NCBI GenBank assembly: GCA_029378245.1
Contig: JARKIF010000004.1
Coordinates: 310,001 to 374,000, forward strand
DNA from: Roridomyces roridus
Taxonomy: Eukaryota > Basidiomycota > Agaricomycetes > Agaricales > Mycenaceae
Reading direction: 5' to 3'
DNA length: 64,000 bases
Shown here: one piece after another, positions 34,701-44,221 of the stretch
Layout of the letters: every line of letters starts with the position of its first letter
Position numbering within the stretch: position 1 is the first letter of the stretch
Translations under genes and position numbers: made by a program
The notes under the pieces: generated by a model
Databases searched by the model: none
What the model was told of the DNA's origin: nothing
Seen by the model: only the letters and a program-made list of their open reading frames with translations

Positions 34701-35073
34701 CGCGCTAGCTTTCATTTTAACCTCTATTGACTGTACCGGCAGCATTGAGGCTTGAATGGTGCAAGGCTTACTTGCGCGCGCGTCGGTACTCGGAAGAAGT
34801 ACGGCTTTTACGGGAGGAAATGCGCCGTACCATCGCATTTGGCCGGAGCGAGGTAGCCGAGTGGGAGTGGCTAGCACGGAGTGATGCGGCGGATGTGGCA
34901 TTGGAGGTTGCGGAAGGCCGCCGTGCGTACGCCGAGGAGCATGCGGAAACCGAACGCCAGACGTGTGAGATGCTGGCGCGCCAGTGGGCTGGGATTCTGC
35001 GCAAAGCGGACCAGTATCTTGAGGGGAATGGGGCGTTTGATGGTGATGCCGCGGATACCCTCCAGTCGATTTG

Positions 35074-35350
35074 ACGGATGAATTGGACCCCGAGGAGGAG
35101 GAGGCACGGCTGGAGGCGGAGGCGCAGGAGGAGGAGTACTAAGTGCTGCCTTTTTTGGCATTTGACGGCGGTGCCAAACAGGGCCAAGCGCCACGGCATT
35201 CCGGCTGCTTGGCACGTACATTTTATTCTCTGATACATTATATATTCCGTTTTTATTAACGAATTAATTCCAATTTCTAATGCTAGTGATGGCTCGCCGT
35301 GAGCGGCCGAACGTATGCGACGCGGCAGCGACGGGATCATTGGATATCCA
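35074..35350. other. Transposase 3' end and inner flank of the right inverted repeat
   Basis: A second frame continues after the stop with DELDPEEEEARLEAEAQEEEY, possibly the original acidic C-terminus lost by a frameshift at about 35067. The rest up to the right inverted repeat is AT-rich and non-coding. Confidence 0.4.
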
Positions 35351-35478
35351 CAAAAGGGAAGGCCATCAGCCACATTTAAATGTGGGCACAGGTTGGCTGG
35401 CCGGCCAAGGCGTGTCCACATTTAAATGTACCCCCCAGCCGGGGCTGCCCACATTTAGTTGTGGCTACCACCACTGGT
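35351..35478 (-). repeat. KDZ right terminal inverted repeat
   Basis: This is the inverted counterpart of 20906-21033. ACATTTAAATGT occurs at 35372-35383 and 35418-35429. The flanking GTTTCCAA at 35479-35486 is the right copy of the target duplication. Confidence 0.88.
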
Positions 35479-35512
35479 GTTTCCAATCGTCTGTGCCTAC
35501 AACCTTCGCTAT

Positions 35513-36131
35513 TTGCTCTCCCAACGTCAGAACGGACTGGAGTATGATCACCTTTTCGTTCAAAGTCTTTGCCGTCTGCGATGTCGCAGCAGACGAGGAG
35601 CTCACGTACCTGTATACCTCGATCGAGGGCTCCACGGCGCAGCGCAACGAGGACCTCAAGCCATACGACTTTGTCTGCACTTGCCGTTCGTGCAAGGACC
35701 CCAAATCCGACGCGCGTCGCGCCTATCTCGAACAATCCGGACCTCCGAGCATCCCTTTGTGGCTCTTTGACGACGCACCGCAGGCCAGCGCCACGCTCCT
35801 CGAGGAATGTCGTCGGCAGATGGCGATCATCGAGCGCGAGGGGATGGAGGCTGTGTACCGGTACTATGAGGTGCTGTCGGCTGGGTTCGTTGTGTGTGTT
35901 GCGACAGGAGATGCCCAGAGTGCGAGTGAGTGGGCTCGGAAGCTTGTGAGGATTCGATGTGTGGAGGAGGTACCGAAGGATATCGAGTCGTTCGTGGACC
36001 CTAACAGTCGGGCTTATAAGGCACATCCAATGTGGCGGAAGCGATTTGACCGTGATTCCAATGAGAGTTGGGATGTGATGATGAAAGGGCTCGCGGCGAT
36101 GAAACTTGGGGGTATCATTGTGGAGAACTGA
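35513..36131 (+). pseudogene. SET3, 3' part (exon 4), splice acceptor lost
   Basis: Exon 4 is open from CSPNVRTDWSMITFSF through DEELTYLYTS and CTCRSCKDP to TGA at 36131, closest to SET1. The intron end reads CTAT at 35509-35512 where SET1 reads CTAG, so the acceptor AG is gone. Together with the transposon in the same intron, this part can no longer be joined to exons 1-3. Confidence 0.85.
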
Positions 36132-36770
36132 TGTACCGGTCGTTTTCTTGTAAGCTCCGACTTGATTGGGCGAAATTCTTTGACCTGGAAGTTCGAACAA
36201 GCCGAATGGAGGAATCGAGGCAGTCCACTAATGAATCTGGATTCCCCTTGTTCACTTCAAAGTTCAAACTTTCAGATTATTTCAGGTTCATTTTCTCCGC
36301 ACCCACACAAACAAGAGGACAAACCGTGTTCCAGCATTACATAGGCTGGAAAAAATGCGAAGAGCTCGCAGCAATGCCGCCAATGCCGGATCGAACGGAC
36401 AAGTCCTGGACTAGGCTCCTGCTGGGAATACACTATTTGTGGTTGAAATATGTACAGCCCGGCGGTGTAGTAAGCTGGGTCGAGCTGGATGAAAAACCAT
36501 TCGTAATGAATATTGAATGTGCGGCGACGTTGTGCGCAGCAGGGGAATGCGTCGGATTTTATTCTATCATGGTCAAGTTTGATTTCAATTCCAAGTCCAA
36601 CGGCCACATTTTATCCAAATGTGGAGAGGGAGAAATTTGGAATTCGGAAAGGTTGTCTCATTCTCAACTTGGTGAGGCCATACCGTTACGATTCCTACTT
36701 GTTAGGAATCGTTCTTTATGAATCCGTCTTCATGAAGCCATCATTTGGAAATTTCAGCCCCATGTAAGTC
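36132..36770 (-). pseudogene. Relic of a second UstYa/DUF3328 gene
   Basis: On the minus strand, 36680-36600 reads as a diverged version of exon 3 of the intact UstYa gene (SPHLDKMW preserved; CCACATTTGGATAAAATGTGG matches 54717-54738). 36505-36460 matches exon 7 (FIQLDPAYY against ALDPDYYPAW). The two motifs that bind the active site are not found, and stops interrupt every frame. It is a partial duplicate of the 54-55 kb gene. Confidence 0.5.
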
Positions 36771-39180
36771 ACTCAACGAATTCCGCCGATACCCCTATAC
36801 CCGAATGGAACAGGCACCGCCTCGCTGATGGCGGCATCTTCTCGGCACCTATGTCTGCCATCACCGTGCCGCAAAGTGTTTGTGGTGCCAAACACCAGCC
36901 TCCCTTCCTCTCCCATTACCTCCCTCGCGCGTATCTCGATCCCGCCAAATGTCGGCCTCGACATCAACCTCGCCAATGCCCGAGCATGTCGCCTCGCCGG
37001 CCGACCTCGCCCAGGGTAGTCAGGCCTCAACGTGAAGCCGATGGTAGGTGTGGATTGGTCGCACTGGTACCGCGCCGGTGCGTTACCTCGACTATCTGAC
37101 TGCCACTCGCTCTAACACCAATTCAGCATGTAGTAGCTACCACGCCATTCGATCGGAGGCTCATATTCGACGCCAGCGAGCCGCATCTTTGCCCAAACGA
37201 GTCGGAACGACTGTCAGCCACCCTGCTCGCTCTTCCCTTTCCCCTTCACCTGCTCCCCAGCCCTTCCGTCCTCCCCCCGGGGCCCCACCACCGTGCTTCG
37301 CATCGTCCTTGCTACTCCTGTCACCCTCTCACCTCGACGCTCGACCCCACTATCCAAACGGACGGACGACTTGCAAGTGCATCATGGACTCGTACTGTAC
37401 TGCTGTACTACAGTCGTGTTGATGGAAGCGTGGCGTTGGGCGTAGTTAGTATTAACTTAGTAATGGCTACGGGTTTCGTGTCTGCACCGTGTTTCGCCCA
37501 TAACATTCTGATTCAAATCGGCGAGTGTTCTGAGACGGACTTGGGTTTTGTGTGGTTGAAGCGGCAGCCCGGCACATCAATTGTCTGCCGTGGCTCGCCC
37601 GATCACTGAGGCGGTGTCGATCCCAAAAGGGTATAGGGGCGTCGGCGGAATGTAAGCAAGTCATGTAAGTACATTTGCCGATCAATTTCCGTCCCCGATG
37701 CACCGGCAACCAACCGGCGACTCGTCAATCAGTCTGACCGGGACGCTTAAATCGCGGCAAAATACTTCGACATGGCTGATCCGATACGGACCCATGTGTC
37801 TTGTCGGCGTGTCCATGCAAAGGGCCGATATTGATCAATATGTTCCGACGGTGCCGCTTGTCCGACGAGTTGACACTGATGATTTGAGTGACCAGATGCA
37901 TCATTGATGTGAGTTCAGTCGGTTGGACTCGGCGCGGCAAGTTCGGCATCTTCGTGCTGCCTGCTACCGGTGTCCGGCATCTGGACCCGACTCCTTGCAT
38001 TTCCCAGTCAAATTGAAGTGTGTTGATGCATCAGCTCGAGCCCTCTATTTGAAAAAGTTGAAAACAGGCGGAATCGTCACTTCTCAAAGCCAGGTTTGAG
38101 GATGCTTATTGTCATGAAACCAGCGCTTGCCGACTGATCCGGTGATGCCATCACCGCCATCAGTTACGGATCACGAGATTCGTTATCATCAACAAACATA
38201 TGTTCGGTCCACGCACGACAAGTCCTTCCTCGAGAGATGGATGTCGCCCGCCTGAACAAGGAGTGGGTAGTCCCAGAGGAACTACCACTCGGATACGAGG
38301 GCAGCAGTACATGCCCAGCGCGGGAAGGGTTGCTAGGACAGAACCCGACGAGGGGTTCCAAACACATGTCACCCAGTGAAGGTACAGAAGTACATGCCCG
38401 GCGTAACATGGGTTCTTGGTATAGAACCCATCGCGCAGTGTTAGAACCCAACGAGTGGGGAAACACATGTCAACCAGTGATCCCTCGGCAAGGGATCATG
38501 ATGCATATTAGGGGAGGACGATCGTGGTTACACACAGGGCCACAGGGGTGGCTCCACCGGGACTCTATTGAGTCAGAAGGATATTAAGGGACAGGGTCCG
38601 ATCACACAGGAGTGAACTCCTGACAAAGTTACTATATAATGTTGGGTAGAATCTCCTGTACAGTAGATCTACCTCGTCTATTCTCCAGCGATACTCTGGC
38701 TTGCCGGTTCCCCCCTCTCGTCTTAGAACCCGACATCTCAGTATTCGACTTGGTCTTCATTCACATATTCGACACGACTACTGGTCTCGCACCTGCACTA
38801 CTAGTTCCCCTGTGCTCGATGACCCTGCAGCCTGAGGCCTTGCGTCTGGCCTCTTGCATTGCAGATCACACTCATTTCGTCTGGTGCTTGACTACATCAT
38901 CCCATCCCTGGTCGTGTCCGAATCACCGTCACCTTCCTGTTGTACCCGGCCGCGTTACCGAGCGTGATCCGATCACCGGCATGTCGGCCTAGGCGCTGTC
39001 GTTGACACTTATGACCGGAAATCCAACACTCGATACCCTCACTTCGCTCTCGATAAGTCAGCATAGATAGAAAAGAGATTAGTCCAAGCACTCACGCGGA
39101 TTCCCGGCAGTGACTCAACACCTACCGTCGGAAACTTGAAGCCCGGGGCAGCAATTAAGTAGTCGTGACCGTCGTGAAGG
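36771..39180. other. Region without a supportable gene; two direct repeats at 38.3-38.5 kb
   Basis: No domain or exon chain is visible. At 38306-38378 and 38389-38481 two related units start AGTACATGCCC and end AACACATGTCA(A/C)CCAGTGA. A TATATAA with nearby promoter-like sequence follows at about 38630. A solitary LTR is possible, but I could not find matching TG...CA ends. Confidence 0.35.
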
Positions 39181-39508
39181 GCGCGGTACCGATCGGCGGG
39201 TGGTTACGGTGCTTGAACGACTGTGGCTGAATATTCAAAGAAAACCATTGCTTCAGAATTCAGACGGCCGGATAACAGAGTTTCGGGAGTTTGAGAACAT
39301 GATGGTGAAGAGCAAGTCCGAATCCGATCTGATCGGACGAAGCATGTACACGCCGGCCACCTGCCGTCACCACTTTTCCTCCTCGGGCTTGCCTCGTGCT
39401 CCCGGCGCTCTGAGCCCAACTGGACAGCTTGAACCCAACTGGACTCGCAGCGTGGAGCTGGCCGCGCCCTCGAAGCCGGGCACGTTTCTTGATGTGCAGA
39501 CGTAAATG

Positions 39509-40227
39509 CAAGGGGGCATCGGGATCGGAAATCCGTACCGGGGGAGGGGGGGGCAAGAGACCACGGGATCAGAAATGTCAGACATCGGGTACCCGTGAGA
39601 GAATTTTCCATCCCAAAAAGGAAACCTAGTGATGGCAATGTTTTTCGTGCATAACAGGACATTCCGAGCAACTTTCAAAAAAGTTTTTTCAGCTCGGACC
39701 CCCCTCCCTACGTAATGATTTGATCGGATCATGTCAAATCTCGCGGGAACCATCAGTCGCATCAGCGGTGACCCGAAACTCTCTCACGGGTACCCGATGT
39801 CTGACATTTCTGATCCCGTGGTCTCTTGGGGCGGTCCCGAGAGGGCTCGAAAAAAACTTCTAGGTGTATGTTAGCAATGTTGTTTTGGAGCTTGTCAAAT
39901 GGACAAAACCATGCATTGATTGAAATTTCCAAATTGGGACTGATGTATTACATAATACAGCCAGTCCCACCAGATTCAGCCACATATAAAAGGAGTTTCA
40001 GTGCTCAAGCAGACATGGGGGGCTTTCAACAAACTTGTAATACTTACTCTCTCTATGGTTGGGAGTCGCGAAAGGCTCAGACCGCCGGCGAAATCACATG
40101 ACTGTGGGAGTGATCTGCCTTATATAGGAGGGGAGGGGGTGGGGGGGGGGGGGGGGGGGGGGTCCAGCCAAGGTTGAAAAAAACTTTTCGACCCTATATC
40201 CGACTTTTGAATCCCGATGCCCCCTTG
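39509..40227. mobile_element. 719-base hAT-like non-autonomous element in the SET4 promoter
   Basis: The ends are inverted copies (CAAGGGGGCATCGGGAT) and the perfect 8-base duplication CGTAAATG flanks them (39501-39508 and 40228-40235). The target lies inside the conserved proximal promoter block, which is uninterrupted in SET2 and SET3. An 8-base duplication fits the hAT superfamily. The interior has no long frame, a second inverted repeat at 39554-39828 and a G tract at about 40132-40162. Confidence 0.85.
39554..39828. mobile_element. 275-base inverted-repeat element nested in the hAT-like element
   Basis: 48 bases beginning CAAGAGACCACGGGATCAG at 39554 recur as an exact inverted copy ending at 39828. 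The flanks are G-rich (GGGGGGGG against GGGCGGTC), so a target duplication is uncertain. Confidence 0.6.
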
Positions 40228-40314
40228 CGTAAATGGACAACAAAAGAGCCTTCTATTGACTAAGAAGCTGTGTGAGGGCCACCAATCTCTCTCTCTTCTT
40301 CCATCGTCTCCAAA

Positions 40315-42608
40315 ATGAAGCGCGGCTTCTTGAATAGCTTCAAGGCCAACGCCCGTCCTCTAGGCTCCCCCGCACGTATGGTGGTGGACGAAACTTCATG
40401 TCACGTTGCAATTTTGGGGATTTTGACCTCGGATCTCGCCCGGCAGCCCCCAATACTCCAAGAGTGGACCAAATCCGAAAGCTTGAGCCGTGGGAAAATC
40501 CCATCAATTGATGGCCAAATTGGCCTCGGTCGAACAGCTTTGGTGAGCGCTTTTTAGATGTTTGAGTGCCTGTGGGTCGAGAGATGTGCTGGAAAACACT
40601 GTATTCACTCTTGCCAATGCTGCTCCCCTCCATTTATTGGTGTTCAATCACTTCCCTCACTCCCTTTTGGGGAACTCCTCCCATTTTTGGACGTGATTGA
40701 TGGGAACAATGATCAAATGATGGCCGAATTGACCCTTAAATTTTTAAATTTTAGATTTTCACTATTCTGCTCCATGGAATGTCAAAACAATGCTAATTAT
40801 GCAGTTTCGGGGTCTCTGAGGGTTTGTGCCAAGAGTTATTGGCTGTTCAAGATCAGTGATGCGGACTTGTCACGAAGTGACGTCCACCACCATATGCACT
40901 GCTTGCCGTCTTTCTCATCTCGCCTCTGCTCAATACGCCTTCAGCTTCAGCTCCTACGGCCGCTCCCAGTGTCGGCACTGCAAAGTTCCCTATAGGCAAG
41001 CAGAACATCGGTGAGTTGCGATCCGTCCACTACTGTAGTATTTCGTTCAATTTGTATAGTCACAGGTCACAAGCAATTTTTCATACGGAAATTTTCGTAT
41101 GTCACAGGGTCACAAGCAAAATTTTCGCCCCGCCGAGGTATGCCGGTACGTGCCGCCGCCTGCCGGCGGATCAAATTTCCTTTTTGGGACGTGCCGGCCG
41201 TCGGCTACGAAAGGTTCCATTCATATGAAATGTCACACGGCAAAGGGTCATTCGAATTGAACATAATACTACAGTATTTCGTGCACACACTCAATCCGAT
41301 GCATCGCAGAGGTACCCAAGGGCTATGACCGGAAGCTCATGGCCAAAGAACGCGATCAGCGTCTGGGCAGCGTCCCGGGTATGATCAGCCTCACGAGGGT
41401 GCCCTTTGTCAATGCGGTGGACGGGGAGCCCACGACAGAGTGTATATTCCACGCAGGGAGCAAGGAGGTGCTGATGGGCCTTCCTGGCTTCCCGCAGCCC
41501 ATGGTCAATCGCGTTGGGAAGAAATCGCCGATTCGGTTAAAGGAGGTGCCGGGAATGGGGCTTGGGCTTTTTGCGACGCGGGGACTCAAGGCTGGTGAGC
41601 TCATCTTTAGCGAGCGTCCGCTCCTCGTGGCTGCGCAGGGAGTGTCGCCGGGTGGCCCAGATATGCCGTCGACTCGGACCCTTACGCTCGAGCAGCAGCT
41701 GCAGTTTGACCTCGATCAGCTCGAGAAGGTGCTGGCTCTTGTTTTGGAGCGCATGTGCGATGAGGACAAGGCGGCGTACATGGCATTGAAGAACAGTCAT
41801 CCCGAAGACGGCTCCGGGCCTCTCACCGGGATCATGCGTACGAATGGGCTCGCAGTCCCCGGGCTGCGGCCGGAGGTGACGCCGGGAACAGCCCATGCGT
41901 TTTGCAGTGGAGTGCGTGACATGATTTCGCGTGTGAATCACAGGTGAGTATCCTACATTCCTTTCCTCTCGTTTTTCATCTAAAATCCTCTCTAGTTGCT
42001 CGCCCAACGTCCGACCGCACTGGAATATGCTCACGTTCTCCTTCCAAGTTTTTGCCACTCGCGATATCGCAGCAGACGAGGAGCTCACGTCTCAGTATAT
42101 CCCGTTCGAGGGCTCCACGGCGCGGCGCAACGAGCTACTCAAGCCATACGACTTTGTCTGCACATGTGCCTCATGCAAAGATCCCGAATCCGACGCGCGT
42201 CGCTCCTATCTAGCAGAATCCGACGCCCCCATGCTCAGCAAGTGGCTCTTCGACGACACGCCGAACGCAAATGCCCTGCTCCTGGATGAATGTCGTCGGC
42301 AGATGGAGCTTCTCGAACGCGAGGGGATGGAGGGTGCGTCCCGGTGCTTTCAGGTCGCGGCTGCTGCGTTTACGGTGTGTGTTGCGAGGGGAGATGCCCA
42401 GAATGCTAGTGAGTGGGCTCGGAAAATTGCGAGGATTCGTTGGGATGATCGGGTCATGCCGGAAATCGACTCGTTCGTGGACCCCAAGAGTAACGCTTAT
42501 GAGGGGCATCACATGTGGCAGAAGAAAATGGACGGTGGTGCTCTGGATAAGGACCACAGGGCTAAATTGGCGGCGGTGGGGGTCGGTTCTCTTCCTTTGG
42601 AGGACTGA
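40315..42608 (+). CDS. SET4: intact SET-domain protein with two intronic MITEs
   Basis: Exons are 40315-40376, about 40953-41010, 41310-41943 and 41996-42608. All SET2 landmarks are kept: TECIFHAGSKEVLM, GMGLGLFATRGLKAGELIFSERP, NHSCSPN across intron 3 and CTCASCKDP. The DEELT motif continues SQYI instead of (T/L)xYI. Intron 1 is about 575 bases and intron 2 about 300, against about 50 in the paralogues; each excess is a TA-flanked MITE. Reading frame and splice signals are intact, so the gene may work if the enlarged introns are removed. The promoter is also interrupted. A 3' flank is shared with SET2. Confidence 0.8.
40379..40892. mobile_element. 514-base MITE in SET4 intron 1
   Basis: The ends are TGGTGGTGGACG and CGTCCACCACCA, with imperfect inverted similarity for about 28 bases. 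TA flanks both sides (40377-40378 and 40893-40894). Removing it leaves GCACGTATGCACTGCTTGCC, matching the start of intron 1 in SET1 and SET3 (GCACGTACGCACTACTTGCC). Confidence 0.82.
41033..41274. mobile_element. 242-base MITE in SET4 intron 2
   Basis: The ends CTGTAGTATT.CGTTCAATT and its inverted copy AATTGAACATAATACTACAG are flanked by TA at 41031-41032 and 41275-41276. Without it the intron has the length and sequence pattern of intron 2 in SET2 and SET3. It contains a repeated GTCACAGGTCACAAGCAA and differs from the intron 1 element. Confidence 0.8.
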
Positions 42609-43660
42609 GGTGTAGTTTGGGGAAGTTTCTTGTAAGTACTCGTCGAATCAAAGGTTTCCAGTTGGGGAACGAACATAGAACCAATGTAGCGTAAAAATGC
42701 GCGTTCGACGACGAGAGGGTCCTCCCTTGACAAGATGCCTTTCGTATAGTCCTTGTATAGACAGTGAGCCTCTTGGACCAGGCATGACGCGTTTTAAATA
42801 AAACCACCCGTTCAACTCGGGATCGCGGCATAATGATGGTAGTATCGGGTTCGCCATTCCATTTTTACCGACAATCAATCTCGACTTTGCACGCATTTCT
42901 GTGTGCGTCGTGCGATGTTTGCGATTCCACCCGGGTTGATTAACGTTGAACCCGGACGGGTGCATTGCAGTTCAACAGAGTATGCAGCGTGGAATTATTG
43001 GAAGTTACAGTCTGTGCTAAAAGAAAGGCACAAGATTACTCGTGCATTTATAAGAAACATCTCCCTTCCTTTTCACAAATTCACCCATTTGCTAAGTGTT
43101 TCCCAGACGTTGAATGTGGAGGCTCGGGGAAGGAATTGTTTCGGCAAAAAAACACGACCACTACCTCGATATACCCATACCCATAGTCCGAGTCGAACGG
43201 GATCTGGACCACACGATACAATATGGTTCTAGCATGCAAGGGAGGCAGGTCTTTCGAATCTGACTCTGTCAGCCTGGACTCGCCCGGAAGACGGAGAATC
43301 AGTCGCTTTCCTACAAACAATCTTGCTACACTGGGTGCAACACGGGTAGACTGCCTGGCGGGCCAACGCAAGCTAGATACGCACCCCCCCCCCCCCCCCC
43401 CCCCGGGCAGCAATTTTCGCAGAGGTGACTTGGTTAGTATGCTTCTCGACTCGGGGATGGAGGCAATCCACTGATCCTACTTGTCTTCATGGAAAGGTAA
43501 GGTCGGGCAATTTTAAATGCGTGGTCTACCTCGTATCGGCGGTCGGATGACTTGAAGGAGAGTAATGAAGTCGGTGACAAAGTAAGCAGATAGCCACCAG
43601 AATTTCCTACAGCAGTTCAACACCTCCCGGCAACTTGTAAGGCGGATGGTGTTTTAGCTT
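42609..43660. repeat. SET4 3' flank: duplicate of the SET2 3' flank
   Basis: It aligns in blocks with 16073-17170. It holds T-arm-like hairpins at 42806-42823 and 43187-43203 and an uninterrupted C tract at about 43384-43404. No gene is visible. Confidence 0.55.
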
Positions 43661-43699
43661 CAAGACGGGAGCGGCACATCAGCAGAACAAGATTGTGAT

Positions 43700-44221
43700 C
43701 GGTGGGTGGATCGGTGCCGGAACGAATGTGCTCGAATAGTTGAAGAAAGACTCTTGCTTCAGATTGTAAAGATTGCACGGGTTTTTGGGACTCGAACTCG
43801 GAGTGGTGGTGGTCAAGAACAAGTCAAGAGTCCGATTTGATCGGACCAAACATGACTCATGCTGTCTTTGCCGCTCAACTGCCGCAGACTGCCGCTCCGC
43901 GTCCCGCCCTTTGCTTTTCTTTCCCTCACTCCCATCCGAACTCTGCTGCTTCAGAACGAGTTGCTCTTCGAGCTCGCAACGTGGAACTGGCTCCGCTGTG
44001 ACACAGGACCTTGTCCGCAATTGGTCTGCAATTGGCGCCCAATACCTATTGGCGCGGGTGTCTCGAGGCTTCTGAAGCTTAAGCTTCAAGCCGGGCATTT
44101 TCTTGACTCGGATGCGCAGCCTTAAATGGACAACAAAAGAGCCTTGTCTGACTCGGGCTGAGAACTACTTTGACGCCCACCAATTGCCCACCAACCTCTC
44201 TTCTTCCCCCTCGTCTGCAAG
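43700..44221 (+). promoter_or_regulatory. SET5 upstream region: palindrome plus GCN4/AP-1-type site
   Basis: The palindrome TCCGATTTGATCGGA (43831-43845) and CATGACTCAT (ATGACTCAT at 43852-43860) occur together as at SET1. The proximal block is CTTAAATGGACAACAAAAGAGCC at about 44121. Confidence 0.45.

Larger units (their letters stand above)
28734..35073 (+). pseudogene. KDZ transposase with CxC2 cysteine cluster, interrupted and decayed
   Basis: The protein starts MSASHKRRERGPPP. After the nested insert it resumes with DEYLDEQMRREGRG, the CxC2 cluster (CATRDC...CVDGAC...CESCIV..H) and LGLRVQLGHPPGVVCP. The RNase H-like KDZ core follows: DANFRLSNRN, NMWRPNGMGDLQVGERY, YDIACQFSIHFWDRM, GMTHGETVEQNWAFSNG. 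Introns such as 32044-32090 are still spliceable. Defects: the 2,703-base insert at 29055-31757; an in-frame TGA at 32481-32483; and near 33477-33500 a frame change with about 20-30 expected residues missing after LMGPG. A helical charged C-terminal part ends about 35073. KDZ transposases excise and insert these elements in the nucleus; this one cannot be functional. Confidence 0.85.
20906..35478. mobile_element. 14.57-kb KDZ DNA transposon inserted in intron 3 of SET3
   Basis: Long inverted repeats (about 128 bases) bound the element: 20906-21033 and 35351-35478, well conserved from ATGTGGGCAGCCCCGG inward. Each repeat carries two copies of the palindrome ACATTTAAATGT. The flanks TTTTCCAA (20898-20905) and GTTTCCAA (35479-35486) share seven of eight bases, in line with the roughly 8-base target duplication of Zisupton/KDZ elements. 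Removing the element and one duplication leaves a 51-base intron that aligns base for base in length with SET1 intron 3. Inside are three minus-strand cargo genes (21.8-26.4 kb) and the plus-strand transposase (28.7-35.1 kb), plus a nested 2.7-kb element. The transposase and one cargo gene are broken, so this copy cannot move by itself. Confidence 0.88.
39200..40314 (+). promoter_or_regulatory. SET4 upstream region, split by a hAT-like insertion
   Basis: The distal block with TCCGATCTGATCGGA (39323-39337) and the proximal GACGTAAATGGACAACAAAAGAG block match the other paralogues. They are pushed 0.7 kb apart by the element at 39509-40227. The AP-1-type site found at SET1 and SET5 is not conserved here. 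Confidence 0.5.

Noticed and set aside
20906..35478. Giant mobile element with a tyrosine recombinase (Starship-like)
   Set aside because: The element has long terminal inverted repeats and a KDZ transposase; no tyrosine recombinase is visible.
38490..38840. Solo LTR
   Set aside because: A TATATAA and promoter-like sequence are present, but no TG...CA ends, target duplication, primer-binding site or polyprotein could be found.
40132..40162. G tract (and C tract at 43384-43404) as a telomere or quadruplex signal
   Set aside because: Plain mononucleotide runs without a repeated telomeric unit; most likely replication slippage.
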